Source: Amycolatopsis arida
Lineage (GTDB): Bacteria; Actinomycetota; Actinomycetes; Mycobacteriales; Pseudonocardiaceae
DNA length: 64,000 nt
Assembly: GCF_900115565.1 (NCBI RefSeq)
Contig: NZ_FOWW01000004.1
Coordinates: forward strand, 372,001 to 436,000
Reading direction: 5' to 3'
Below are positions 35,608 to 45,384 of the stretch, piece after piece. Positions within the stretch are counted from its first letter, which is position 1. The number at the start of each line of letters is the position of its first letter. The position numbers and the translations under genes were made by a program. The notes beneath the pieces were generated by a model. The model had not been told where the DNA came from and made no database searches. It worked only from the letters and a program-made list of their open reading frames with translations.

Positions 35608-36093
35608 TCATCGAATGTCGGCGTCCCACGAGCGGGTCAGCCGGATCTCCTCCTCCTGACAGCCCAGGGCGTGGTAGAAGCGCAGGGGCCGTCGTGTTGG
35701 CCGCTCCGGTGCGCAAGGTCAGGCGGGAAGGCCGCGCGCTCGGGCCCATTCCTCCGCCGCCGTCATCAACCGCCGGCCCGCGCCCATCCTGACCGCCTCC
35801 GCTGCCACGGCCAGTTCGCCGACGTACGCGTCCACGGCACCGGTGGAGTGTTGCTGCTCACCGACCGAGACCACTCCGACGACGTGCGGGCCATCCACGG
35901 CGACGTAGACCTCGCCCTGGCCGCGGGCAGCCGAGGCCAGGGAATCCACGAGCCACTGGTATGCGGCCCGCTCGGCCGACGCCCGGTCACGCCACGGCGC
36001 CATCCCCTCGGTCGATCGGGAAGCCAGCGCGAGGATCGCCCCCTGGTCACGGGCACGGCAGGACGGATCTCGATGTGCCACTCGCCATGCCAT
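35608..36093 (-). pseudogene. GNAT acetyltransferase broken by frameshifts
   Basis: Pieces of one GNAT protein lie in order in changing frames on the minus strand: EWHIEIRPAVP, then GAILALASRSTEGMAPWRD on to VYVAVDGPHVVGVVSVGEQQ and AAEAVRMGAGRRLMTAAEEW with ARARGLPA and a stop, then LTLRTGAANTTA, then RFYHALGCQEEEIRLTRS ending at 35608. Rejoined they make a normal ~160-residue acetyltransferase, with the acetyl-CoA loop VRMGAGRRLM and the final AANTTA-FYHALGC-EEE segment. At least three shifts are needed, so it is not functional unless the sequence has errors. It lies exactly where the dcw cluster is broken. Confidence 0.75.
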
Positions 36094-36238
36094 CGAGCAT
36101 GGCGGGCGACCCGACGCGGAATGAACGGTCGGTCGGTGAGCTGACCACCCAGGTCTCGGGGTCCGAGGGACCGGCGGGCACGAGCACGGGAAGCGCCCGG
36201 GTGGTGGACGGCCGGAGCCGCCCACCACCCCGCGTGCC

Positions 36239-37060
36239 TCACAGGCCGGCCGTGCGGAAGCGGCGCACCGCCAGCGGCACGAAGATCACCAGCAGCAGCA
36301 CCGACCACCCGATGGTCGCGGCGACCGGATGAGCCAGCGGCCACGGCACGTCGCCGCCGGGCAGGCCCGGGTTGCCGAACAGCTCCCGGCAGGCGGCCAC
36401 GGCGGCGCTGACCGGGTTCCAGTCGGCCACCGCGCGCAGCACGGCGGGCATCCCGTCGGTCGGGACGAAGACGTTGGAGATCATCGTCACCGGCATCACC
36501 AGCGGCCCGATCTTCGCGGCGGTCTCCTCGTCCTTGATCAGCGATCCGAGGTACACCCCGACCCACGACACCGCGTACTGCAGCAACAGCAGCAGGCCGA
36601 AGGCACCGAGGGTGGCGCCGAGCCCGTTGTGCGCCCGCCAGCCGAACAGCAGCCCGCACCCGGCCATGATCAGCAGGCTGCCCGCGGCGACGATCAGGTC
36701 GGCCGCGGTCTGTCCGAACGGGACGGCCGAGCGGGCCATCGGCATCGACCGGAAGCGGTCCATCACGCCGAGGCCGTTGTCCTTGGCGATGACGGTGAGC
36801 GAGCCCATCAGCCCGAACACCACGCCCATCACGAACAGCCCCGGCATGAGGTACTCGCGGTAGTTCCCGCCGCCGGGGATCGGGATGGCGCTGCCGAAGA
36901 CGTAGCCGAACAGGATCACCGAGATCAGCGGGAACGCGAAGGTGGCCACGATCTGGCCGGGGTGGTGCCTGAGCTTGAGCAGGTTGCGGCTCAGCACGGT
37001 GAACTCGTCGCCGAGGGCGGCGCGCAGCGCCCCGGTCCGGTCCAGGTCGAGCGTCGTCAT
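36239..37060 (-). CDS. ABC-2 type exporter permease (DrrB-like)
   Basis: The 273-residue protein has six membrane helices and the ABC-2 membrane domain pattern, with N-terminal LSRNLLKLRHHPGQIVATFA and the conserved YREYLMPGLFVMGVVFGLMG and DRFRSMPMARSAV segments. DrrB-type proteins export daunorubicin-like drugs or glycolipids and polyketide lipids. The gene starts four bases inside the end of the ATPase gene (overlap at 37057-37060). The divergent TetR gene suggests induction by the exported compound, which is unknown. Confidence 0.92.
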   Translation of the reverse strand: MTTLDLDRTGALRAALGDEFTVLSRNLLKLRHHPGQIVATFAFPLISVILFGYVFGSAIPIPGGGNYREYLMPGLFVMGVVFGLMGSLTVIAKDNGLGVMDRFRSMPMARSAVPFGQTAADLIVAAGSLLIMAGCGLLFGWRAHNGLGATLGAFGLLLLLQYAVSWVGVYLGSLIKDEETAAKIGPLVMPVTMISNVFVPTDGMPAVLRAVADWNPVSAAVAACRELFGNPGLPGGDVPWPLAHPVAATIGWSVLLLVIFVPLAVRRFRTAGL

Positions 37061-38130
37061 CGGGTCACCTCCTGCAGAGCGAGCTCGGCGTGATCACTGG
37101 TGTTCCTGCTGGGCTTGCCGGTGAGGGCGAGGAACACCTCGTCGAGCGTGGGCCGCCGGATCGCCACGTCGACCGCGTCGACACCGGCTTGGTCGAGCCG
37201 GCGCACGACGTCGGGCAGCCGCACCGACCCGAGGGCCACCGGCACGCTCAGCCGCCGCTGGTCGACGTCGACGTCCGGATCGGCGGCCGAGCCGGCCGAG
37301 CCGGTCACGGCGGCCAGCGCACGGGCGGCCTGTCCGACATGGGCGTCGTCGAGCGGGGTGGCCGGGTCGAGGACCACGTCGATCCGGCCGCCGATCCGGG
37401 CCTTGAGCTCGTCCGGGGTGCCGTCGGCGATCACCCTGCCGGCGTCGATCACCGCGATGTTCCCGGCGAGTTGGTCGGCCTCGTCCAGGTACTGCGTGGT
37501 GAGCAGCACGGTGGTGCCGTCGGCGACCAGCGTGCGCACGGTGGCCCAGATCTCGTTGCGGCTGTGCGGGTCCAGCCCGGTGGTGGGCTCGTCCAGGAAC
37601 AGCACGGTCGGCGTGACGACCAGGCTGGCGATCAGGTCCAGCCGACGGCGCATGCCGCCGGAGTAGGTCTTCACCAGCCGTTCCGCGGCGTGCGCCAGGT
37701 CGAACCGCTCCAGCAACTCGTCGGCCCGCCGGCGGGCGGCCGCCGCGCCGAGGTGGAACAGCTGGCCGAAGATCCGCAGGTTCTCCCGGCCGGTGAGGTC
37801 CTCGTCGAGCGCGGCGTACTGGCCGGCCAGCCCGATTCGGCGGCGAACCTCGCGGGACTCGCGCACGACGTCGTGCCCGGCGACGACGGCCCGGCCGGCG
37901 TCGGGCCGGGTGAGCGTGGCGAACACCCTGACCGCCGTGCTCTTGCCCGCGCCGTTCGGACCGAGCAGTCCGTAGACGGTGCCCGCCGGCACGGCCAGGT
38001 CCAGCCCGTCCAGTGCCTGCGTCTGCCCGAACCGCTTCCGCACACCCTCGGCGACCGTCGAGGGAGCGGGAGCTGCTGGCGCGGGTGCGCGTGTGGCTAC
38101 CGGGGCCGCAGCGCTGCCGCGGGCCGGCAC
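37057..38130 (-). CDS. ABC exporter ATP-binding protein (DrrA-like)
   Basis: Walker A is GLLGPNGAGKSTAVRVFATL (about residues 55-74), the signature is KTYSGGMRRRLDLIASLV (about 155), and Walker B is TVLFLDEPTTGLDPHSR. The C-terminal ~60 residues with RRPTLDEVFLALTG are the DrrA regulatory tail. It partners with the downstream permease. The GTG at 38130 gives 357 residues with an Ala/Pro-rich start of ~25 residues; the only shorter start, around 38049, would remove the first strand of the fold. The start region overlaps the divergent TetR gene, so both starts need care. Confidence 0.9.
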   Translation of the reverse strand: MPARGSAAAPVATRAPAPAAPAPSTVAEGVRKRFGQTQALDGLDLAVPAGTVYGLLGPNGAGKSTAVRVFATLTRPDAGRAVVAGHDVVRESREVRRRIGLAGQYAALDEDLTGRENLRIFGQLFHLGAAAARRRADELLERFDLAHAAERLVKTYSGGMRRRLDLIASLVVTPTVLFLDEPTTGLDPHSRNEIWATVRTLVADGTTVLLTTQYLDEADQLAGNIAVIDAGRVIADGTPDELKARIGGRIDVVLDPATPLDDAHVGQAARALAAVTGSAGSAADPDVDVDQRRLSVPVALGSVRLPDVVRRLDQAGVDAVDVAIRRPTLDEVFLALTGKPSRNTSDHAELALQEVTR

Positions 38131-38783
38131 CGACCTACAGCCGGGAGCAGATCGCCGACGCCGCGATCCGGATCGCCGACGACGAGGGCCTGCCCGCGGT
38201 CACCATGCGCAAGATCGCCACGGCGCTGGGCACGGGCGCCATGAGCCTCTACCGCTACGTCGAGAACAAGGAGGCCGTGTTCGAGCTGATGGCCGACCGA
38301 CTCGTCCACCAGCAGGGGCTGCCGGAGCGCAGCGGCGAGTGGCGAACCGACCTCCGCGTGCACGCCCGCCGGCAGCGCGCGCTGCTGCTGGACCACCCCT
38401 GGCTGCTGGAGCTCGTCTCGGGGCGGCCGCCGATGGGCCCGAACCTGGTGCGGGAGCTGGAGGCCCAGATGTCCATCCTGGACGAGCTGGGGCTGGACAT
38501 CGACGACATGTTCGAGACCATCGTGCTGGTCGACACCTGGGTCACCGGCTTCGTGCGCAACGAGCTGGCCTGGCGCGCGGCCAGTGAGGAGATCGACGAC
38601 GAGACCTGGATGCGCGCCTTCGAGCCCTACGTGCGGTCACTGATGGACAGCGGCGAGTTCCCCTACTTCACCCGAGTGGTCACCGAGGCGCGGCAGCCGC
38701 ACGTGGACAACGACACCCGCTTCGAGCGGGGACTGGACCGCGTGCTCGCCGGGATCGAGGCCACCCTGCCCCGCCGCGGCTGA
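38085..38783 (+). CDS. TetR-family repressor
   Basis: A TetR-type DNA-binding domain covers about residues 15-60: YSREQIADAAIRIADDEGLP then AVTMRKIATALGTGAMSLYR with the recognition helix near GAMSLYRYVENKEAVFELM. The C-terminal domain follows the TetR_C form, with GRPPMGPNLVRELEAQMSIL. Start codons GTG 38085, GTG 38091 and GTG 38013 are all possible; 38085 is preferred as it keeps the domain whole and lies near GGGAG. It is divergent from and overlaps the DrrA-like gene, so it probably regulates the exporter. A terminator follows six bases after the stop. Confidence 0.88.
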   Translation: MRVWLPGPQRCRGPAPTYSREQIADAAIRIADDEGLPAVTMRKIATALGTGAMSLYRYVENKEAVFELMADRLVHQQGLPERSGEWRTDLRVHARRQRALLLDHPWLLELVSGRPPMGPNLVRELEAQMSILDELGLDIDDMFETIVLVDTWVTGFVRNELAWRAASEEIDDETWMRAFEPYVRSLMDSGEFPYFTRVVTEARQPHVDNDTRFERGLDRVLAGIEATLPRRG

Positions 38784-38788
38784 CGCCC

Positions 38789-38813
38789 GCCCCGGCCGGT
38801 GCCCGGCCGGGGC
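38789..38813. terminator. Bidirectional terminator between tetR and fadD
   Basis: A perfect 11-bp inverted repeat, GCCCCGGCCGG-TGC-CCGGCCGGGGC, lies in the 50-base gap between two convergent genes and can serve both. Confidence 0.75.
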
Positions 38814-38833
38814 AGGTCAGGCGTTCCCGCGGC

Positions 38834-40630
<1,797 letters not shown>

Positions 40631-40650
40631 GTGGACCTCCGAAGTTACGT

Positions 40651-40684
40651 ACCGGCGAGTGTGCGGTGGGTGTTACTCGCCGGT
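40651..40684. promoter_or_regulatory. Inverted repeat in the fadD15 / SRPBCC divergent region
   Basis: ACCGGCGAGT and ACTCGCCGGT are perfect 10-bp inverted arms 14 bases apart, 21 bases upstream of the fadD15 start. The distal arm lies within TTACTCGCCGGTTAA, which resembles operators of TetR-type acyl-CoA regulators. TAGGTT on the minus strand (rc of AACCTA) is a possible -10 for fadD15. Confidence 0.45.
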
Positions 40685-40757
40685 TAACCTAGCTTGTGCG
40701 ATTCGCCTTGGCCATGGCGGCGGCACACCGTCCCATCAGGCGTGACATTCTGCATGC

Positions 40758-41177
40758 GTGTCCGTTATCGACAATGCTCCGCCCGCGCTCGACATCGTCG
40801 ACGAGACGTTCCTGGCGGTGCCGCCCACCACGGTGGCCGCGGCCTTCGCCGATCCCGCCTCCTGGCCACGATACTGGCCCGACCTGGTGCTGGAGGTCTA
40901 CACCGACCGTGGCGCGGAGGGCCTGCGCTGGACGGTTCGGGGCGCGCTGGTGGGCACCATGGAGGTGTGGCTGGAGCCGGTGCTGGACGGTACCCTCCTG
41001 CACTACTTCCTGCGGGCCACCCCGGTCGGCGCCGACGGGCGACCGCTGGCGCTGCGGCCACGGGAGCTGCGCCGCGAGCTCGACCGGAGGGCCCGCGCGG
41101 CCAAGGGCATCGCGCTGCAGCTCAAGGCGGTGCTCGAGGACGGTCGCGAGCCCGGCGTGCCACCCCGGGCTCGGTAG
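40758..41177 (+). CDS. SRPBCC-family protein (polyketide cyclase/START fold)
   Basis: The 139-residue protein has the SRPBCC pattern of an N-terminal ETFLAVPPTTVAAAFADPAS followed by WPRYWPDLVLEVYTDRGAEG. This fold binds lipids or polyketides in a deep cavity. It corresponds by position to the Rv2185c-Rv2186c region next to fadD15. No catalytic residue is evident. It starts at a GTG six bases after a CATTCT -10-like hexamer. It is divergent from fadD15 and followed nine bases later by the metallophosphoesterase gene, whose own -10 box overlaps the end of this gene. Confidence 0.75.
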   Translation: MSVIDNAPPALDIVDETFLAVPPTTVAAAFADPASWPRYWPDLVLEVYTDRGAEGLRWTVRGALVGTMEVWLEPVLDGTLLHYFLRATPVGADGRPLALRPRELRRELDRRARAAKGIALQLKAVLEDGREPGVPPRAR

Positions 41178-41180
41178 GCT
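41175..41180 (+). promoter_or_regulatory. -10 box TAGGCT, leaderless phosphoesterase transcript
   Basis: TAGGCT overlaps the stop codon of the SRPBCC gene and ends six bases before the GTG at 41187, the leaderless spacing. Confidence 0.5.
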
Positions 41181-41186
41181 GGGCGT

Positions 41187-41978
41187 GTGAGGGTTCACGT
41201 CGTCTCGGATGTGCACGGCAACACCGAGGCCCTCGCCCGCGCGGGGGAGGGGGCCGACGCGCTCGTGGTGCTCGGCGACCTGATCGACTTCGTCGACTAC
41301 CGGGAGCACGGCAACGGCATCCTGGGTGCCCTGTTCGGCCCGGAGAAGGTCGCCACGTTCGCCCGGCTGCGCCGCGAGGGCACCCGCGACGACACGGTCG
41401 CCTACTCCCGCTCGCTGTGGGCCAGCCTCGACGACCCTGCCGCCGCGGTGGACGAGGCCGTCCGCGCCCAGTACGCCGCGCTGTTCGGCGCGCTCACCGC
41501 GCCCACCTACGCCACCCCCGGCAACGTCGACACCCCGGACCTGTGGCCCGAGTACGCCGGCAAGGGGGTCACCGTGGTCGACGGCGACGTCGCGGAGATC
41601 GGCGGGCTGCGGTTCGGCTTCGTCGGAGGCGCGCTGCTGCCGCCGGGCGTGCTGCCCCGCCGCCCCGGGGCCGCGTGGCGGCCGTACCTGCGCACCCGGG
41701 AGGACTTCGACGCCGCCGTGGCCGGGCTGTCCGGGATCGACGTGTTGTGCAGCCACATCCCGCCCGCGGTGCCCGACCTCACCTACGACGTGGTGGCCCG
41801 GCGGGCCGAGCTCGGCTCCACCGCGCTGGCCGATCTCGTCGACAAGGAGCAGCCGCGGTGGTCGCTGTTCGGCCACGTGCACCAGCCGCTGGCCGCGCGC
41901 ACCCGACTCGGCCGCACCGAGTGCCGCAACGTCGGGCACTTCAAGGAGACCGAGCGGCCGTACGTGCTGCGCTGGTGA
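41187..41978 (+). CDS. Metallophosphoesterase
   Basis: The 263-residue protein has the calcineurin-like phosphoesterase motifs in order: VVSDVHGNTEA (residues 4-14), VVLGDLIDFVDY (about 30-41), a GNVDTP box (about 112), SHIPPAVPD (about 191) and FGHVHQPL (about 230). These bind a di-metal centre. The substrate (phosphoprotein, nucleotide or lipid) is unknown. It lies in the conserved Rv2180s-type block between two SRPBCC genes. Confidence 0.9.
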   Translation: MRVHVVSDVHGNTEALARAGEGADALVVLGDLIDFVDYREHGNGILGALFGPEKVATFARLRREGTRDDTVAYSRSLWASLDDPAAAVDEAVRAQYAALFGALTAPTYATPGNVDTPDLWPEYAGKGVTVVDGDVAEIGGLRFGFVGGALLPPGVLPRRPGAAWRPYLRTREDFDAAVAGLSGIDVLCSHIPPAVPDLTYDVVARRAELGSTALADLVDKEQPRWSLFGHVHQPLAARTRLGRTECRNVGHFKETERPYVLRW

Positions 41979-42013
41979 GCCGGCCGGGTCGCGCCACCGA
42001 CCCGCACAGCGGC

Positions 42014-42019
42014 TACGCT
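42014..42019 (+). promoter_or_regulatory. -10 box TACGCT, leaderless SRPBCC transcript
   Basis: TACGCT ends seven bases before the ATG at 42027; no Shine-Dalgarno is present, so a leaderless mRNA is likely. Confidence 0.5.
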
Positions 42020-42026
42020 CTGCCGC

Positions 42027-42467
42027 ATGGCCGAGGAGTCCACGCAGTCCATCGAGGTCGACGCGGCACCCGAGCGGATCATGGCGGTGATCGCCGACCT
42101 GCCCTCCTACCCGGAGTGGGCCAAGGCCGTCCGGGAGACCGAGGTGCTCGAGGAGGACGACGCGGGACGGGCCAAGCGGGTGCGGTTCACCCTGGACGCC
42201 GGTCCGGTGAAGGACGTCTACACCCTCGAGTACGACTGGGCCGACGACGGCATGTCGGTGAGCTGGCACCTGCTCAAGGGTCAGATGCAGAAGGCGCAGA
42301 ACGGGCGTTACCAGCTCGAGCGCCGTGATGAGCGCACCCTGGTCACCTACACCCTCTCCGTCGAGCTGGCGCTGCCGATGATCGGCCTGCTCCGCCGCAA
42401 GGCGGAGAAGATGATCATGGACACCGCGCTGAAGGAGCTGAAGCGGCGCGCGGAGGGCCGCGGCTAG
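42027..42467 (+). CDS. SRPBCC-family protein (cyclase/dehydrase, Rv2185c-like)
   Basis: The 146-residue protein opens with MAEESTQSIEVDAAPERIMA and VIADLPSYPEWAKAVRETEV, the cyclase/dehydrase family pattern also seen in coenzyme Q-binding COQ10 proteins. It has a conserved tail in which a C-terminal helix (KKAEKMIMDTALKELKRR, with first residue R) closes the cavity. It is linked to the ArsA-like gene by one base, and the pair matches Rv2185c-Rv2184c. A lipid-handling role is inferred, not shown. Confidence 0.82.
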   Translation: MAEESTQSIEVDAAPERIMAVIADLPSYPEWAKAVRETEVLEEDDAGRAKRVRFTLDAGPVKDVYTLEYDWADDGMSVSWHLLKGQMQKAQNGRYQLERRDERTLVTYTLSVELALPMIGLLRRKAEKMIMDTALKELKRRAEGRG

Positions 42468-42468
42468 C

Positions 42469-43620
42469 GTGCGCATCCTGCTGTTCACCGGCAAGGGCGG
42501 CGTCGGCAAGACAACGCTCGCCGCGGCGACCGCGGCCGCGCTGGCCGACCGGGGCGGCAAGACACTCGTGGTGTCCACCGACCCCGCGCACTCGCTGGGC
42601 GACGCGTTCGGCCGGCCGCTGGGCGCCGACCCCGCCCCGGTGGACCGCGACCTGCACGCCGTGCAGGTCGACCCGCGCGGCCTCGTCGACGCCACCTGGC
42701 AGGACCTGCGCGGCCGGCTCCGGCAGGCACTGACCGGCGTCGGGGTGGACGCGCTGGACGCCGCCGAGCTCACCGTGCTGCCGGGGGTCGACGAGGTGCT
42801 GGCGCTCACCGAGGTGCGCCGGCTGGCCGAGACCGGCCCGTGGGGGACGGTCGTGGTCGACTGCGGGCCGACCGCGGAGACGCTGCGACTGCTGGCGCTG
42901 CCCGAGGCCGTGTCGGGGTACCTGCGGCGGATGTTCGGCCGGCCGGGCGAGCGCCGGTGGGGCGAGGTGGCCGGGGCGGTGCGCCGGCTGGGCGACCACC
43001 TGGACGGGCTGCGCGCACTGCTCACCGACGGCGACGTCACCAGCGTGCGCCTGGTGCTGACCCCGGAGCGGGTCGTCGCCGCCGAGACCCGGCGCACGCT
43101 CACCGCGCTGGCGCTGCGTGGCATCCGGGTGGACGGGTTGGTCGTCAACCGCGTGCTCCCCGCGCCGGGTCGCTGGGGCGGCGCGGCCGGCGCCTGGCTG
43201 CGCACCCGGCGGGCCGAGCAGGACACGGTGCTCGCCGAGCTCGCCGCGGCCGGGGTTCCCGACCCGCTGGTCCGGTCCGTCGAGCACCGCGCCGCCGAGC
43301 CGGTCGGCCTGCCGGCGCTGCGGGCGATCGCCGCCGAGCTGTACGGCGCCGCCGACCCGCTGGCCTCCGCTGCCGCCGGCGCGGCTCCGCTGCTGCGGGT
43401 GTCCGGCACGGCCAACGGGTACCGGCTGCGGGTGGCGCTGCCGCTGACGCCGGACGCCCGGATCGACCTCGCCAGGGTGGACGACGACCTGGCGATCACC
43501 GTGGACGGCGTGCGCCGGCTGGTCGCGCTGCCGGAGGCGTTGCGGCCGTGCGAGGTCACCGGAGCCGAGTGCGACCCGGCCGGCCTGCTCGTGTTCCTCA
43601 GCGGAGGGGAGAGCCGATGA
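42469..43620 (+). CDS. ArsA/GET3-family ATPase (Rv2184c-like)
   Basis: The 383-residue protein has the deviant Walker A FTGKGGVGKTTLAAATAAAL (residues 5-24), STDPAHSLGDAFG (switch I), and VVDCGPTAETLRLLALPEAV (switch II, about 125-144) in place of the DTAPTGHTLRLL of GET3. Arsenite-binding cysteines of ArsA are absent and there is one ATPase domain, so it is not an arsenite pump subunit; it may handle tail-anchored or lipid cargo. It starts at a GTG one base after the SRPBCC stop and overlaps the next gene (ATGA). Confidence 0.85.
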   Translation: MRILLFTGKGGVGKTTLAAATAAALADRGGKTLVVSTDPAHSLGDAFGRPLGADPAPVDRDLHAVQVDPRGLVDATWQDLRGRLRQALTGVGVDALDAAELTVLPGVDEVLALTEVRRLAETGPWGTVVVDCGPTAETLRLLALPEAVSGYLRRMFGRPGERRWGEVAGAVRRLGDHLDGLRALLTDGDVTSVRLVLTPERVVAAETRRTLTALALRGIRVDGLVVNRVLPAPGRWGGAAGAWLRTRRAEQDTVLAELAAAGVPDPLVRSVEHRAAEPVGLPALRAIAAELYGAADPLASAAAGAAPLLRVSGTANGYRLRVALPLTPDARIDLARVDDDLAITVDGVRRLVALPEALRPCEVTGAECDPAGLLVFLSGGESR

Positions 43621-44186
43621 CCAGCGGGCGGACCTGGTCGGAGTCCGACGTCGCCAGCCTGGCCGAGGAGATCCGGCTGCTGGTCGAGCTGGTGGTGGAG
43701 CGGGCGGCGCCCTGGCTGGAGGGCCTCGTGGCCGCCGGCCACGGGCAGGGCCACGAGGAGCACGACGGGGCGGGGAGAGCGCCCGGACCCGACGCCGGGC
43801 GGGGCGGGGACACTCAGGCCACCGAGAACAGTGCCGACAGTGCTGACAGTGCTGACAGCACGGACAGCGCGGCCGGCACGGATGGCCCCGATGGCCCGGA
43901 CGGTGCGGACACCGCCGGCGCGGCGTGCGGCTGGTGCCCGCTGTGCGCGGTCGTCGCGCTGGTCCGCGGGGAACGGCCCGAGCTCGCCGCGCGGCTGGTC
44001 GCGCAGGCCGCCCAGCTGGTCGCGCTGCTGCGTGCGGTGCTGGCCGACCGCTGGCAGCCCGAGGAGGGCGTGCACATGCCTGGCTTCCAGCCGGCGCCGA
44101 GGCCGGCCGGCGAGCCCGCGACGGGCAGGGTGCAGCGCATCCCGGTGCGCCGCGTCGCCGGGTGGGCGGCGGACGGGTCCCACTAG
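43617..44186 (+). CDS. Conserved actinobacterial protein with a CxxCPxC motif
   Basis: I do not recognise a named family. The 189-residue protein has an N-terminal helix (LAEEIRLLVELVVERAAPWL), a long low-complexity Asp/Ser/Gly linker with repeated ADS units (about residues 55-100), then CGWCPLCAVVALVRGERPEL (about 103-122), where the three cysteines could bind zinc or a cluster, and a helix. The final ~40 residues are basic and proline-rich. It sits between the ArsA-like ATPase (ATGA overlap) and glucokinase (TAGTG overlap), a context conserved in Streptomyces, so it is likely functional with that operon. Confidence 0.65.
   Translation: MTSGRTWSESDVASLAEEIRLLVELVVERAAPWLEGLVAAGHGQGHEEHDGAGRAPGPDAGRGGDTQATENSADSADSADSTDSAAGTDGPDGPDGADTAGAACGWCPLCAVVALVRGERPELAARLVAQAAQLVALLRAVLADRWQPEEGVHMPGFQPAPRPAGEPATGRVQRIPVRRVAGWAADGSH
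43827..43872. repeat. 9-bp tandem repeats encoding an Ala-Asp-Ser linker
   Basis: Units close to GACAGTGCT repeat about five times in the linker of the CxxCPxC protein, giving ADSADSADSTDS. Copy number may vary. Confidence 0.7.
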
Positions 44187-45151
44187 TGCTCACCGTCGGG
44201 GTGGACGTCGGGGGCACCAGCGTGCGGGCCGGCGTGGTGGACGAGCGGGGATCGCTGCTCGACACCGCACGGGTGGCCACGCCCAGCGGCGAGGTCGCGC
44301 TGGAGGACGCCGTCGCGGGGGTCGTCGAGGACCTGCGCAACCGGCACGAGGTCGGCGCGGTGGGCCTCGCGGTCGCCGGGTTCGTCGGCACCGACCGCCG
44401 CTCGGTGATGTTCGCCCCGCACCTGGCCTGGCGGGGGGCGCCGGTGGCCGACCGGATCGCCAAGCGGGTGGGCCTACCGGTCACGCTGGAGCACGACGCC
44501 AACGCCGCCACCGTCGGCGAGCACCGGTTCGGCGCGGCCCGCGGCGCCGGGGTGGCCGTGCTCATCGCGCTGGGCACCGGGATCGGCGCCGGGCTGCTGC
44601 TCGACGGGGCCCTCTTCCGCGGCGCGCACGGCGTGGCGCCCGAGCTCGGCCACCTGTGCGTGGTGCCGGGCGGGCGGCCCTGCCCGTGCGGCAAGTACGG
44701 CTGCTGGGAGCGCTACTGCAGCGGCACCGCGCTCGCCGCGACCGCCGTGGAGCTGCTGGCCAGGCACCCGGGCAGCTCGACCGTTCTGGCCAGGGAGACC
44801 TCCGGCGATCCCGGGTCGATCACCGGCCGCAGGGTGGCCGGCGCCGCCAGGGACGGCGACCCCGTGGCGCAGCGCGCGATGACCGAGCTGGCCCGCTGGT
44901 TGGGGGAGGGGTTGGCGCTGGTCGCCGACATCTACGACCCGGAGGTCGTGGTGATCGCCGGCGGGGTGTCGGAGTCCGCGCCGCTGTTCCTCGACGAGGC
45001 GCGCGAGCACTACGCCGGGGCGATCACCGGGGCGCGGCACCGGCCGCTGGCCAGGATCCGCACCGCCCAACTCGGCGACGACACCGCCATCGTCGGCGCG
45101 GCCACGCTGGCCAGGGAGGACCTCGGCACGGTCGACCGGAGGGCGGGCTGA
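44186..45151 (+). CDS. glk: ROK-family glucokinase
   Basis: Phosphorylates glucose to glucose 6-phosphate at the expense of ATP. The 321-residue product has the phosphate loop GVDVGGTSVRAGVVDE (residues 5-20), the ATPase segment LGTGIGAGLLLDGALFRGAH, and the ROK zinc motif CPCGKYGCWERYCSG (about residues 170-184). The GTG at 44186 overlaps the upstream TAG by one base. In Streptomyces the ROK glucokinase also mediates carbon-catabolite repression. It ends the SRPBCC-ArsA-CxxCPxC-glk operon, followed by a 233-base gap. Confidence 0.93.
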   Translation: MLTVGVDVGGTSVRAGVVDERGSLLDTARVATPSGEVALEDAVAGVVEDLRNRHEVGAVGLAVAGFVGTDRRSVMFAPHLAWRGAPVADRIAKRVGLPVTLEHDANAATVGEHRFGAARGAGVAVLIALGTGIGAGLLLDGALFRGAHGVAPELGHLCVVPGGRPCPCGKYGCWERYCSGTALAATAVELLARHPGSSTVLARETSGDPGSITGRRVAGAARDGDPVAQRAMTELARWLGEGLALVADIYDPEVVVIAGGVSESAPLFLDEAREHYAGAITGARHRPLARIRTAQLGDDTAIVGAATLAREDLGTVDRRAG

Positions 45152-45371
45152 CCCTGCCGGCGCGCGCGGGACCCTCGGCCGCCGGGCCCGACATGGCGGC
45201 CGGCCGGGTTCGCCGCGGCGTGGCTCGCGGTGATGGCGAGCCGGCCGGAGCTCGCCGGCGGAGGGGCCGCCGCGGCCCCGGGGCCGTTCCCCGCGTCTCG
45301 ACCTGGCTCGCCCGATCCGTGCCGGCCGGCCGGCACGGATCGACCGCGCTGAGCCGAGCGGCGGGGTCGGC

Positions 45372-45377
45372 TAGGCT
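45372..45377 (+). promoter_or_regulatory. -10 box TAGGCT, leaderless Nudix-NYN transcript
   Basis: TAGGCT ends seven bases before the ATG at 45385; no SD is visible. Confidence 0.5.
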
Positions 45378-45384
45378 CGGCCGG

